Shown here: positions 1 through 7,996 of the stretch, piece after piece
Numbering within the stretch: position 1 is the first letter of the stretch
Layout: the number at the start of each line of letters is the position of its first letter
From: Halovulum sp039190275
GTDB lineage: Bacteria; Pseudomonadota; Alphaproteobacteria; Rhodobacterales; Rhodobacteraceae
Assembly: GCA_039190275.1 (NCBI GenBank)
Contig: JBCCYF010000083.1
Location: 1-19,204 of the forward strand
Reading direction: 5' to 3'
Length of the DNA stretch: 19,204 bases
Notes under the pieces: generated by a model
What the model was told of the DNA's origin: nothing
The model's database searches: none
Seen by the model: only the letters and a program-made list of their open reading frames with translations
Program-made: the position numbers and the translations under genes

Positions 1-748
1 GGCCATTGCGGCCCGATACCTGTCCGAAGGGGCCTGCGTGGTGTTGGCAGATATTGATGGTGACGAGGTGGCAGCTGTCGCGGACACGTTGAACAACCGG
101 TTTTCAGCGGATGTGGTGCGGGCCATCCCCATGGACGTGACCGATGAAGCTGCCGTTGCGGCAGCCTATGCTGAGGTGTGCGCAGAGTTCGGTGGACTTG
201 ACATACTGGTCTCGAATGCCGGTATCGCGTCCTCCGCACCGGTGGAGGAAACGTCCCTCGCCCTTTGGAACAGGAACATGGACATCCTGAGCACAGGGTA
301 TTTTCTGGTCAGCAGGGAGGCATTCAAAGTCTTCGGCCAACAGGACATCGGTGGGTCAATCGTCTTCATAGGTTCGAAAAATGCGCTGGCGGCCAGCCCG
401 AATGCGTCTGCGTACTGCACTGCAAAAGCGGCAGAGATCCACCTGGCACGATGTTTGGCTTTGGAAGGAGCCGGGTCCGGTATTCGCGTGAACGTTGTCA
501 ATCCCGACGCCGTTTTGCGCGGATCGCGTATTTGGCAGGGCGAGTGGCTTGACCAACGCGCATCAACCTATGGACTGGACAAGGACGGGCTCGAAGAGAT
601 GTATCGCAACCGGTCGATGCTGAAACGCTCGGTCCTGCCCGAGGATATCGCCGAAGCGGCCTATTTCTTCGCCGCCGATACCTCGTCAAAATCCACCGGA
701 AACATCCTGAACGTCGATGCGGGAAACGTTCAGGCCTTTACGCGATAG
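1..748 (+). CDS. rhaD: RhaD, bifunctional rhamnulose-1-phosphate aldolase/lactaldehyde dehydrogenase (C-terminal SDR part only)
   Basis: The frame is open from the first complete codon at base 2, so the gene begins before the window; about 248 residues are visible. They form a short-chain dehydrogenase domain, with the SNAGIA segment, an active-site YCTAK (YxxxK) and a C-terminal STGNILNVDAGN stretch. The segment NVVNPDAVLRGSRIW and the following EEMYRNRSMLKRSVLPEDIAE block are, from memory, characteristic of the SDR half of bifunctional RhaD, which cleaves L-rhamnulose 1-phosphate and oxidises the lactaldehyde formed. The N-terminal class II aldolase domain must lie upstream and cannot be checked. 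RhaA follows after 15 bp, which supports the assignment. The main alternative is a stand-alone SDR of the same subfamily. Confidence 0.83.
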   Translation, partial: AIAARYLSEGACVVLADIDGDEVAAVADTLNNRFSADVVRAIPMDVTDEAAVAAAYAEVCAEFGGLDILVSNAGIASSAPVEETSLALWNRNMDILSTGYFLVSREAFKVFGQQDIGGSIVFIGSKNALAASPNASAYCTAKAAEIHLARCLALEGAGSGIRVNVVNPDAVLRGSRIWQGEWLDQRASTYGLDKDGLEEMYRNRSMLKRSVLPEDIAEAAYFFAADTSSKSTGNILNVDAGNVQAFTR

Positions 749-763
749 GGGCGCGGAAGAACG

Positions 764-2011
764 ATGCGTGGATCTGAGTATGAGAGCGCAAAGGCCGCCT
801 TTTCAGAGTGGGGTGTGGATACCGAGGCAGCGCTGGCCGCACTTGCCCGGATCCCGATCTCGGTACATTGCTGGCAGGGTGACGATGTCGTCGGGTTCGA
901 AACACGCAGCGGATCCTCTGGCGGTGGAATTCAGGCGACGGGGAACCATCCCGGTCGGGCAAGTACACCTGATGAACTGCGTGCCGATCTGGAGTTTGCG
1001 TTTTCTCAGATACCGGGCCAACACAGGCTGAACTTGCATGCAATGTATCCCGATACGGATGAAACCCCGGATCGCGATGAGATCGAGTATCATCACTTCG
1101 CCGCTTGGGTCGACTGGGCCAGGGATCAGCGCCTTGGGCTTGATTTCAACCCGACGTTTTTCGCGCATGAGAATGCTGACGACAACCTGACGCTCAGCCA
1201 TCCCGACCCCGGTATCCGCGAATTCTGGATCGAGCATGGCCGGAGAACCCGCGAGATTGCCGCCCGGATGGGTGCCGAGCTTGGCGCCGCTGCGATCAAC
1301 AACATCTGGGTTCCAGACGGCTACAAGGACAACCCGATCGACAGGATGGCCGCCCGCCTCCGCCTCGAAACCTCGCTGGATGCGATGCTGGCCGAGCCGA
1401 TGGATCCATCCAAGATGTTGGACGCGGTCGAGAGTAAACTCTTCGGGATCGGCGTCGAAGCCTGCACGGTGGGCAGCCATGAATTCTATCTGGGCTATGC
1501 GATCCGAAAGGGCACGCTTCTGTGCCTGGATATGGGCCACTTCCATCCAACTGAGAGCGTTGCCGACAAACTGAGTGCTGTTGCCTTGTCGGTGGACGAG
1601 ATCCTCCTCCACGTCTCCCGCCCGATGCGCTGGGACAGCGACCACGTCATCCTGCAAAATGACGATGTGCTTGCCATGGCGCAGGAGCTTGTGTTCGCGG
1701 ACCTTCTGAAACGCACACATATCGGGCTGGACTTCTTCGACGCAACGATCAGCCGCACCGCCGCGTGGGTGATCGGTACCCGCAATATGCAAAAGGCTTT
1801 GTTGCGCGCGCTGCTGATGCCGCAGGGCGTTCTGAAGGCCACGGAAGCCGATCTTAACTTCACGAAGCGCCTGGTCACGACAGAAGAGTTGCGGGATTTG
1901 CCGTTCGCTGCGGTCTGGCGCGAATGCTGCAATCGGGCCGACATCGCCGAAGGACAAGCGCTTCTTGCGGCCCTTGATGACTACCAGTCAAAGGTCGCAT
2001 CGCGCGGTTGA
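764..2011 (+). CDS. rhaA: L-rhamnose isomerase RhaA
   Basis: This 415-residue protein matches the E. coli-type L-rhamnose isomerase (419 residues) along its whole length, by recalled motifs: ISVHCWQGDDVVGFE near the N-terminus, GGIQATGNHPG, LNLHAMYPD, the metal-site region VESKLFGIG, CLDMGHFHPTE, HVSRPMRWDSDHV, HIGLDFFDA and AAWVIGTRNMQKALLRAL. The enzyme is a cytoplasmic TIM-barrel metalloenzyme converting L-rhamnose to L-rhamnulose. The ATG at 764 has a GGAAGA ribosome site just upstream and begins 15 bp after rhaD, so the two are probably co-transcribed. A rhamnulokinase and transporter would be expected outside the window. The pairing of an E. coli-type isomerase with a rhizobial-type bifunctional RhaD makes it a mixed pathway. 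No defects are visible. Confidence 0.95.
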   Translation: MRGSEYESAKAAFSEWGVDTEAALAALARIPISVHCWQGDDVVGFETRSGSSGGGIQATGNHPGRASTPDELRADLEFAFSQIPGQHRLNLHAMYPDTDETPDRDEIEYHHFAAWVDWARDQRLGLDFNPTFFAHENADDNLTLSHPDPGIREFWIEHGRRTREIAARMGAELGAAAINNIWVPDGYKDNPIDRMAARLRLETSLDAMLAEPMDPSKMLDAVESKLFGIGVEACTVGSHEFYLGYAIRKGTLLCLDMGHFHPTESVADKLSAVALSVDEILLHVSRPMRWDSDHVILQNDDVLAMAQELVFADLLKRTHIGLDFFDATISRTAAWVIGTRNMQKALLRALLMPQGVLKATEADLNFTKRLVTTEELRDLPFAAVWRECCNRADIAEGQALLAALDDYQSKVASRG

Positions 2012-2235
2012 AACCGTTGGACCCAACATCAATCTGGACCGAAGTGTTTGTCCGGGGGGATTGCATAGGGCTGACATTGGGTTTGGGCCAGCTGTCACTT
2101 GACTGAGCAATGGACACAGGATTGCCGGTGCACCCCTTGTGTTTCCGGGTTTACGCGCAGATCGCGGGCAGCTTGTCCGCCCGGCGCGTCGCAATCCGCG
2201 TGTTTGCATCACGTTCCGAAACCGGGTGGTGAGAT
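2012..2235. other. Intergenic region between convergent genes
   Basis: This is the start of the 257-bp gap between the stop of rhaA and the convergent stop of the AhpD-like gene. I see no credible gene in either strand; the only clear structure in the gap is the hairpin at 2236-2262. Confidence 0.5.
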
Positions 2236-2262
2236 GCCCCAAGGCGACATGCGCCTTGGGGC
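2236..2262 (-). terminator. Perfect 11-bp hairpin after the AhpD-like gene
   Basis: Arms GCCCCAAGGCG (2236-2246) and CGCCTTGGGGC (2252-2262) pair perfectly around a 5-nt loop. The hairpin starts 6 nt past the stop codon of the minus-strand gene ending at 2269 and sits between convergent genes. No U-tract follows on either strand, so it may be a stabilising 3' stem or a weak or Rho-assisted terminator rather than a classical intrinsic one. Confidence 0.6.
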
Positions 2263-2268
2263 GAGTGC

Positions 2269-4179
2269 TTACAGGTCCCTGGGGTCTAGGGGGTCTGTAC
2301 CGGCACCCAGTTCGGTTGGGTCGTCGATCCCATCACCGTCGGAGTCGGCCTTGTAAGGAAAGATGCCGAGGCCAACTTCGACCGTGTTGGCGAGGCCGTC
2401 GCCATCGATGTCCTCATCCACGCTATCCTCGATCCCGTCAAGATCGGTGTCCGCCCAACGGCTGGGGTCATTCGGGAACCCGTCAAACGCGTCCTCGACA
2501 CCGTCGTTGTCAGCATCAATTGCTGGCGGGGTATGAAAGCCGTTCCATTCCGAAGCCGCGTCAGAGACTTTGCCGGTGTTAGCCTCGGAGATCAAAAGGT
2601 CGGTGAGTTGACTCATGTGGTTGGGCCGTTGCTCGCTTGGCAGACCCAGATGCACGCCGGGTTTCCAACCAACGGGTCCCAGGTTTTGCAGCGTCCAGGA
2701 CATGCTGAGCTGATCGGTGACGACCGCCACCGACTGCATGGAACCCGAAAGCCAGGCCGTCACCACCGGCAGGGCAATGATCTCCTGGATCTGGCGATCG
2801 GAGTAGTGGCGCCGCAATTCTTCGATATGGGCTGCCGTGACCCGCGTTGGCAAACGCCCGGCATCCCGGGCAAATCGAAGCGCCGACTTGAACGCGGGAT
2901 TATCCGCCAGTTCCGTGGACCGTTCAAAGTCCATAAGCGACTGGATATAGGCGATCAGCGGTGCCTTTTCGTCTTCGGGTATTTCTGCGTGGAAGTTATC
3001 CGCCTCAGTGTAGTCCCAGATCCCAAATGCGCCATGGGCCTGGCAGTGCACACAGCCAGAGGCGAGCTGGTACACCATGAACATCGACCAGATTTCCGGG
3101 TAGTCCATGGTCCGTTCGGTTTGGAGGAGGTATTCGTCCATCGCCAGGGTGCCAAAGGCAGCGCCCCGGTCCCAAAACGTGTCGAACTTGTTGCGATCGC
3201 TGTAGGGAACGGTTGAGTCTACTTCGATAGGACCCGTGTAGTAGTCGTAGTCATATGCGGCCACATCAAAGGGCGATGTATCGGCGGGCGGCAGGTTGGC
3301 GGCGGCTGCATCATCGGCCTGCCATTGCAGCAAGGTGCTTGGGAATGCATCAAAGGGCTGTTCAATCCCGTCGCCATCACCGTCGAATGTCGTGATCGGC
3401 ACATCGTATCCGGTGATGAAGCTGAGCCAATCGGTCTCAAAGACCGGATCGACCGCACCAAAATCGTCGCGCACCCATGTGGCCTCGATCTCCGCGACCG
3501 CGCCGGTTTGCGCATCTCCCACGAAGGGGTTTGCGCGCTGCTCCTCGGGCGAGGTTGGGGCGTTGTGGCCCACAACCCAACCGACCGCCGAAAGGTTCGC
3601 CGACGCCCAATCCACCGTTTCTTGGTCGGTGACGATCGGCAGAACTGCGTCATGGGTGGCCGATGCATGATTGATCGCGCCCAGCTGCATAAGCTCTGCA
3701 ATCGCGCGGTCGGTATAGTTGGTGCGCAGGAGCGCGTGGATGTCCGCTGAGGATGTGATGGGGTAGCTGCCTATCACCTCAATGTAGGTGAACGCCGCTT
3801 TCAGCCGGGGGTCTTCAAGGCCATCCACGTAATCCGGAGCAAAGATCGCGTGGATCTCTTCCAACGGCACACCCATGAGCGAAAGCTGATAGGCACTTCG
3901 CGCAGTATGGTGACCACTGCCCGACAGGATCATCTGGCGGAGGGTGAGCTTCCATTTGGTAGTACTGTCAAAAAACGCGTTCCGGTGGATCATCGCGTCC
4001 GCCGTGATCAGGCCTTCATAAAAGTCCCTCAGGTTGCTGATGTCTATCTTGTGGCGATCATAGAATTTCATCGCCTGGTCCGCAGCCGGAGGTTCTGGTG
4101 CGACGTCGGCGAGGGCTATGGGCGCGGCAAGCGTTGCGGACACCAGCGCGGTGCTCGCCAGGAGTGTTTTTAAGCGCAT
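2269..4179 (-). CDS. Exported protein with two AhpD-like modules and Asp-rich calcium-binding (TSP3-like) repeats
   Basis: The start is placed at 4179 because TAAGGAGATC sits just upstream; this TAA is also the stop of the preceding SnoaL gene. The 636-residue product starts with a Sec signal peptide (about 1-24, ending in ALA). Two homologous modules follow, about 36-290 and 325-580. They share TNYTDRAIAELMQLGAINHA versus RHYSDRQIQEIIALPVVTAW, and both end in DxDxDG loops followed by a DAFP or DGFP segment. Module 2 has C376-V-H-C379-Q-A-H382, like the CxxC redox centre of AhpD/carboxymuconolactone decarboxylase proteins. Module 1 has SGSGHHTAR there and no cysteine. The C-terminus (about 553-636) is a run of calcium-type repeats. 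An exported, calcium-stabilised redox or peroxidase-like enzyme is inferred; the substrate is unknown. Confidence 0.8.
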   Translation of the reverse strand: MRLKTLLASTALVSATLAAPIALADVAPEPPAADQAMKFYDRHKIDISNLRDFYEGLITADAMIHRNAFFDSTTKWKLTLRQMILSGSGHHTARSAYQLSLMGVPLEEIHAIFAPDYVDGLEDPRLKAAFTYIEVIGSYPITSSADIHALLRTNYTDRAIAELMQLGAINHASATHDAVLPIVTDQETVDWASANLSAVGWVVGHNAPTSPEEQRANPFVGDAQTGAVAEIEATWVRDDFGAVDPVFETDWLSFITGYDVPITTFDGDGDGIEQPFDAFPSTLLQWQADDAAAANLPPADTSPFDVAAYDYDYYTGPIEVDSTVPYSDRNKFDTFWDRGAAFGTLAMDEYLLQTERTMDYPEIWSMFMVYQLASGCVHCQAHGAFGIWDYTEADNFHAEIPEDEKAPLIAYIQSLMDFERSTELADNPAFKSALRFARDAGRLPTRVTAAHIEELRRHYSDRQIQEIIALPVVTAWLSGSMQSVAVVTDQLSMSWTLQNLGPVGWKPGVHLGLPSEQRPNHMSQLTDLLISEANTGKVSDAASEWNGFHTPPAIDADNDGVEDAFDGFPNDPSRWADTDLDGIEDSVDEDIDGDGLANTVEVGLGIFPYKADSDGDGIDDPTELGAGTDPLDPRDL

Positions 4180-4192
4180 AGGATTGATCTCC

Positions 4193-4777
4193 TTATTCAG
4201 CCAGCAGGAACATGGTGTTGGGATTTGGTGAATGAGACGGCACGTTTTGGAGCACGTCCCAATGCTCTTCCAGAAGCCCGGTCTCTTCGTCGAAGCGATA
4301 CATATCGACAGCTGCGATGCCGAGGTCGCGTGGATCATCGTGATCAAGATTACGGAAGTTCACATGGGCAAAGGCGTAGTTTCCCGAGACGATGATGCGG
4401 TGAATGTCGATTGAAATCTCGCGTTCCTCAACCGAGCCGCCAAAGAGTTCCGCCAGCGGCGCACGTCCATTGGGCAGGAAAATACTGTGTTGGATGTACT
4501 CGTCCGAGATATACGGCGCGAGATTTTCGTTCGTCGGGCCCTCGACAAAGATCTCATAGATGTCCAGCACGCGTTGCGCGATCTCCAACTCCGCCTCCGT
4601 TTCCGCAAGAATGTGCGTCTCGAAGTCAGTAGGCACGGTGTTCTTGTAAATCGCGCCCTGTTCCCAGGCCCGTGTGGGTGGTGCGAACGGGTCATTTTCC
4701 TGGGCAACCACGGGAGGCGTCAGAGTGATCAGTGCAAGTGTTGCTACGGCGAGCAATCCGTCAGTTCTTGGAGTCAT
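4193..4777 (-). CDS. Exported SnoaL-like (NTF2-fold) protein
   Basis: Starting at the ATG at 4777 (GAGGAA ribosome site) the protein has 194 residues, with a signal peptide LLAVATLALITLTPPVVAQ at about 8-26. The mature part reads as a SnoaL-like NTF2 fold of the type often annotated as predicted aldol-condensation enzyme: AQRVLDIYEIFVEG, ISDEYIQHSIFLPNGRAPL, IHRIIVSGNYAFAHVNF and VDMYRFDEETGLLEEHWDVLQ. Such folds bind small hydrophobic ligands and some act as cyclases or isomerases; the actual reaction cannot be read here. The stop codon overlaps the ribosome site of the downstream AhpD-like gene (13-bp gap), so the two are translationally coupled and presumably act in the same compartment. 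Confidence 0.8.
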   Translation of the reverse strand: MTPRTDGLLAVATLALITLTPPVVAQENDPFAPPTRAWEQGAIYKNTVPTDFETHILAETEAELEIAQRVLDIYEIFVEGPTNENLAPYISDEYIQHSIFLPNGRAPLAELFGGSVEEREISIDIHRIIVSGNYAFAHVNFRNLDHDDPRDLGIAAVDMYRFDEETGLLEEHWDVLQNVPSHSPNPNTMFLLAE

Positions 4778-5333
4778 GATTTCCTCGTTGACTTGATTTG
4801 GGGTTGAAATGCCGCTTCCGGGCGGGATGCCCGATGCGCATCCGCTTGGACCTGCCATCGGTCATGGGCTCGACAGTCAAGACTGTGGTTCTGAACATCG
4901 CTAACCTCGCTTTTGAGTGTGGTTTGGGCGGGTTATGTGTTCCCTCCCTGATCCCGCAGCGCGATTTCGCGGGGTAGTTCCAGTGTCGCGCGCATCTGTC
5001 GACGTCTGGGTTCGAAAGCACGCTGACTTCCCCGAAGAACAGATACTCTTCGCCGGTCCGTTGCAGAACGATGGAGCCGCCGGTAGCGCGATCAAAACGG
5101 GGGTGGGCGTTTGGAGTTGGCATGAGGTCTCCAGTGCCGAAGTCGTCTCTTAGACAGGTCAACTACGTCCGAACTATCTGAATTGTTGAGCTTTCCCACT
5201 GCTCAGGCTAGTCGACGATCCGCGTCTCGTGGAGTTGAAATCGCGCACAGGCACTGCGCGCCAATGTGCCAACCGGGCAGTTTCAGCGGCGAAAAGCCAG
5301 TGGTAGACTGGGGTATCTCAGCACCTTAGACGA
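4778..5333. other. Long region without a gene, upstream of the SnoaL/AhpD pair
   Basis: This lies between the start of the SnoaL gene and the 3' end of the LysR gene, all on the minus strand, so it should contain the promoter of the SnoaL/AhpD pair. A minus-strand reading frame covers 4761-5162, but its sequence is compositionally odd, matches no family I know and overlaps the SnoaL start. I do not call it a gene. No clear promoter hexamers were fixed. Confidence 0.4.
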
Positions 5334-5358
5334 CCGCACGCGGTTGCGCGACGTGCGG
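5334..5358 (-). terminator. Perfect 7-bp hairpin after the LysR gene
   Basis: CCGCACG (5334-5340) pairs with CGTGCGG (5352-5358) around an 11-nt loop. It starts about 50 nt downstream of the minus-strand LysR stop. There is no U-tract, so the terminator role is tentative. Confidence 0.3.
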
Positions 5359-5407
5359 ACGTTCTTCTCAGCCTCTGGCTACAGGTGGAATTGTGCAGCC
5401 AGGGATC

Positions 5408-6268
5408 TTAAGTCTGCACAGTCTCACGGCAGAACGACAGCAAAGCCTGGACTTTGACAGATCGATGCAGGTCCACGTGCGTGACAATCCAGCTTGGTAC
5501 ACTCCAGCACGGATCGGCGGGCATCACTTCAACCAACGACGTGTCGCTCTCCGCGGACATGATCGGGAAAAACCCGATGCCGATACCGGCCTTTATTGCT
5601 CCTTCAACCACTGTGGTCTTGTCGGAGACCAGGGCGATATCTGGGTCAACGCCCAAACTCGCCAACCATCGATCCGGTGGGTCCTTTCCCAGGACCAATT
5701 TGGGCAACACGTACTTCTGCTGGGCCACGTTGCCAGAATGGACAGCACCGTTGCGCTCAAGATAGGATCGGCTGGCATAAAGACCCATGTTCACCGGCTG
5801 ATACGGCAGGACCACATAATCAAGTTCCTCAGGGCGTCGTCCAACCCGAAATGCAATGTGAGCTTGCCCCAGTTCCAATTTCAAAGGCGAGTTAGAGGCG
5901 AGATACGATACATTGATAGCTGGATATCGCGCCGAGAACGCGGCAATGATTCTCAGTAGAACGGGCGCATAGCCATCGATTGACGTAACGATAAGGTCCC
6001 CGATCACAGCGTCTTCCTGACCGTCAGCCCTGCGCCGTAAGCGCTCAAGCCCGGCGGCCGCGTTGTCAGCGATCTGAAGCAGATCCTCGCCCAACTCCGT
6101 TGGTGTATATCCCTGCGTATGACGGTGAAAGAGTTTGCCGCCGAGGTACTCTTCCAACGCATCGATACGCCTGTTGATGGTCGCCCGGTGGAACCCCAAT
6201 GATTCAGCCGCAGCGCTGACCGTGCCGCGCCTGACAACCTCTGCCGCGACCCGCACTTCATCCCACAT
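5408..6268 (-). CDS. LysR-family transcriptional regulator
   Basis: The 286-residue product has a winged helix-turn-helix at about 1-62 (GTVSAAAESLGFHRATINRRIDALEEYLGGKLFHR in overlapping form) followed by a LysR substrate-binding domain (VIGDLIVTSIDGYAPVLL, then HIAFRVGRRPEELDYVV). It ends in a WIVTHVDLHRSVKVQALLSF segment. The same domain order and closing motif occur in the LysR at 12896-13765, so the two are paralogues. The gene lies upstream of the SnoaL/AhpD pair on the same strand, with a 630-bp gap, so it probably has its own transcript and may regulate the pair. The inducer is unknown. Confidence 0.9.
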   Translation of the reverse strand: MWDEVRVAAEVVRRGTVSAAAESLGFHRATINRRIDALEEYLGGKLFHRHTQGYTPTELGEDLLQIADNAAAGLERLRRRADGQEDAVIGDLIVTSIDGYAPVLLRIIAAFSARYPAINVSYLASNSPLKLELGQAHIAFRVGRRPEELDYVVLPYQPVNMGLYASRSYLERNGAVHSGNVAQQKYVLPKLVLGKDPPDRWLASLGVDPDIALVSDKTTVVEGAIKAGIGIGFFPIMSAESDTSLVEVMPADPCWSVPSWIVTHVDLHRSVKVQALLSFCRETVQT

Positions 6269-6877
6269 ATTCCCGTCTCTCTCCCTGGCTGTATGAAATT
6301 GCTGCCCGACGGCGCCGCACGTGTGCGTGCCATGATCGGTCGGGCGTCACCTATAACCTAAAGGCAGGGGCGATAGATGCACCGCTGCGCATGGTGGGGA
6401 CATCATCAGTTTCACCGATGGTGCTCCTTCCTGTGCCATGGACCCGAAGCATCTTGCTGGCGAGCCACCCCTCTACTCTGTTACTGGTTTTGGCCACCCG
6501 AGCCACATACCGGTGGAAACAATGGTTGATTACGTCCATCAAGGCAACCAACGTCGTTTCAAGTTTGTGTTGGCTGATCTGACGTTAACTGGAGCACAGT
6601 AAATCAACGCATCGGTTCACGCCGGATAGACTGACGCAAAGGCGAGACGTGAGGGGGCCGATCCGGCGCCGCGTAGCAATCCAACGCGCATTGTGTCACC
6701 AGTCTTTGCAACTGGCGCTGCTAATCGATAATATCCGACGGCTCAGCGGGTCCTCCCGCGGCATGTTGAAACGCTCCCGGCCTCCTATAACGTACAGCGT
6801 CCACCTAGCGCGACATCGACACCACCCGGGCTCGGGTTTGCGAGTTGTGATCGGCGCATCGAGATCGCCGGTTCGCA
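6269..6877. other. 609-bp region without a convincing gene
   Basis: The side next to the LysR start should hold its promoter; an imperfect palindrome CGCACGTGTGCG lies at 6316-6327. A short plus-strand frame at 6438-6603 (about 54 residues, ATG to TAA, no good ribosome site) reads more like protein than its surroundings, with VTGFGHPSHIP and VETMVDYVHQG, but I cannot place it in a family. The remainder, up to the SDR remnant, shows nothing recognisable and is probably eroded DNA. Confidence 0.4.
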
Positions 6878-7375
6878 CTATATGGGAACACGCCGGCTCT
6901 CCCATCGCAGCGATGTTTTGATGGCAGCACAAGCGCCGACCAGATTGGTCTCAAAGGCACGATTTACCCGGTCGAGATCAGCGGTCGAGGCGCGCTGGTC
7001 GGTGTCGTAGTCGGCCCCTGCGTTGTTCACCAGAACTTCAAGCCGTCCAACTTCAGCCTCGATCATCGCAAACGCTGCGTCGACCGAGCCCCGATCTGAC
7101 ACATCCAGTTGCAGGGCCTCGGCGTCATGTCCGGTCTCTTGGGCAGCCGCGCGCCCTTTTTCCAGATCGCGCGACCCAGTTTAGACTTTCAACCCGTGCT
7201 CCTTCGCCAGTTGGCGAGCGACCTCTTTGCCTGGGCCGCGATTGGCACCTGTGACGACAGCGACGCGTTTTTCGGTCATGGCTTCTCCCAACGATGGTTC
7301 AGTCGGCAACGCATCTTCGGCGAAAGACGGCGCAGCGCATACCAGAATGGCGACGCTCAGTAATGGTCGTATCAT
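6878..7375 (-). pseudogene. SDR oxidoreductase remnant with in-frame nonsense codon and missing C-terminal half
   Basis: Read from 7375, the frame gives a signal-peptide-like start (MIRPLLSVAILVCAAPSFA) and then, from 7279, a classical SDR N-terminus with EKRVAVVTGANRGPGKEVA. A TAA at 7181-7183 interrupts it right after HGLKV. The same frame continues with TGSRDLEKGRAAAQETGHDA, LQLDVSDRGSVDAAF and RLEVLVNNAGADY, so a single base change in a Leu-type codon can explain the stop. Similarity fades after NLVGACAAI and the frame ends at 6878; the YxxxK catalytic region and C-terminus are absent. GGGAGAAG precedes the ATG at 7279, so the SDR may once have started there instead of at 7375. It follows the SnoaL gene by 22 bp. 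Confidence 0.8.
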
Positions 7376-7397
7376 GTTCAACCCCAGTCTCAGTGGC

Positions 7398-7934
7398 TTA
7401 TTGATTTGCGGCCACGCGCTCGGCGGCGAGTGCGGGTAGATTATCGTTGCCAAGCTGGGCTCGCAAATTGGCGCGCATCAGCGTGATCTTCCAACCGTCT
7501 TCGGTCCGTTCCAGCTCGTGTTGATAGTCGCCGATGAATACCCAGGTATCCTTACCCTCGTTCGCAAGGATATGCGTGGCATAGATGTTCGACGTCGTAC
7601 TGGCAGTGTCGCCGTCGATGTAGACGCTCTCCGAGCCGATCACGTGGTGAGTGCGGTCGTAACCCGGTAACACGGTCTGCCAAGCGGCGACGATTTCGGC
7701 AGGAAGCATCTTGGGCAATTCCTCCGACGTGCCTGCCGACGCATTGGCATATGATGTGTAATCGAGCGTGACGCCCTCTGGGTGAAATTGCGCAGCAACA
7801 CCATCCCAATCGCCTTGATCGGCGAAATAGGCGACATTGTTGATCGCATTGAGGATTTGACGCTCGTCCGAGATATCGGCGACAGCGCTTGTTGCGGCTC
7901 CGGCTAGTAGAGCCGAGAGAAGCAGTTTTTTCAT
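7398..7934 (-). CDS. Exported SnoaL-like (NTF2-fold) protein
   Basis: The 178-residue product has a clear Sec signal peptide (MKKLLLSALLAGAATSAVA) and an NTF2/SnoaL-type body: ILNAINNVAYFADQGDWDGV, FHPEGVTLDYTSYA, HHVIGSESVYIDGDTAST, GDYQHELERTEDGWKITLM. An AAGGA ribosome site precedes the ATG at 7934. Proteins of this fold bind or isomerise small molecules; the reaction is unknown. It lies between the Tat-exported SDR and the SDR remnant in one minus-strand array, so co-transcription and a shared periplasmic role are plausible. It resembles the 4193-4777 protein in fold but not closely in sequence. Confidence 0.82.
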   Translation of the reverse strand: MKKLLLSALLAGAATSAVADISDERQILNAINNVAYFADQGDWDGVAAQFHPEGVTLDYTSYANASAGTSEELPKMLPAEIVAAWQTVLPGYDRTHHVIGSESVYIDGDTASTTSNIYATHILANEGKDTWVFIGDYQHELERTEDGWKITLMRANLRAQLGNDNLPALAAERVAANQ

Positions 7935-7963
7935 CTGTTTGGTCCTTATCTGAAGAGTGGTAT

Positions 7964-7988
7964 GCCCGACCGGACCAGCCGGTCGGGC
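7964..7988 (-). promoter_or_regulatory. Perfect 10-bp intercistronic hairpin
   Basis: GCCCGACCGG (7964-7973) pairs with CCGGTCGGGC (7979-7988) around a 5-nt loop. It sits between the stop of the Tat-SDR gene (7997) and the start of the SnoaL gene (7934). Without a U-tract it is more likely an mRNA-processing or stabilising stem, or a partial terminator, than a full stop to transcription. Confidence 0.55.
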
Positions 7989-7996
7989 GGTCAGGG

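Noticed and set aside
803..1957. Long minus-strand frame across rhaA (384 codons)
   Set aside because: It is a complementary-strand shadow of a clear rhaA gene, without family motifs.
2533..3216. Plus-strand frame within the AhpD-like gene
   Set aside because: It lies opposite a well-supported gene and has no recognisable domain or ribosome site.
4761..5162. Minus-strand frame of 133 codons upstream of the SnoaL gene
   Set aside because: It overlaps the start of the SnoaL gene, has no family match I know and looks compositionally random.
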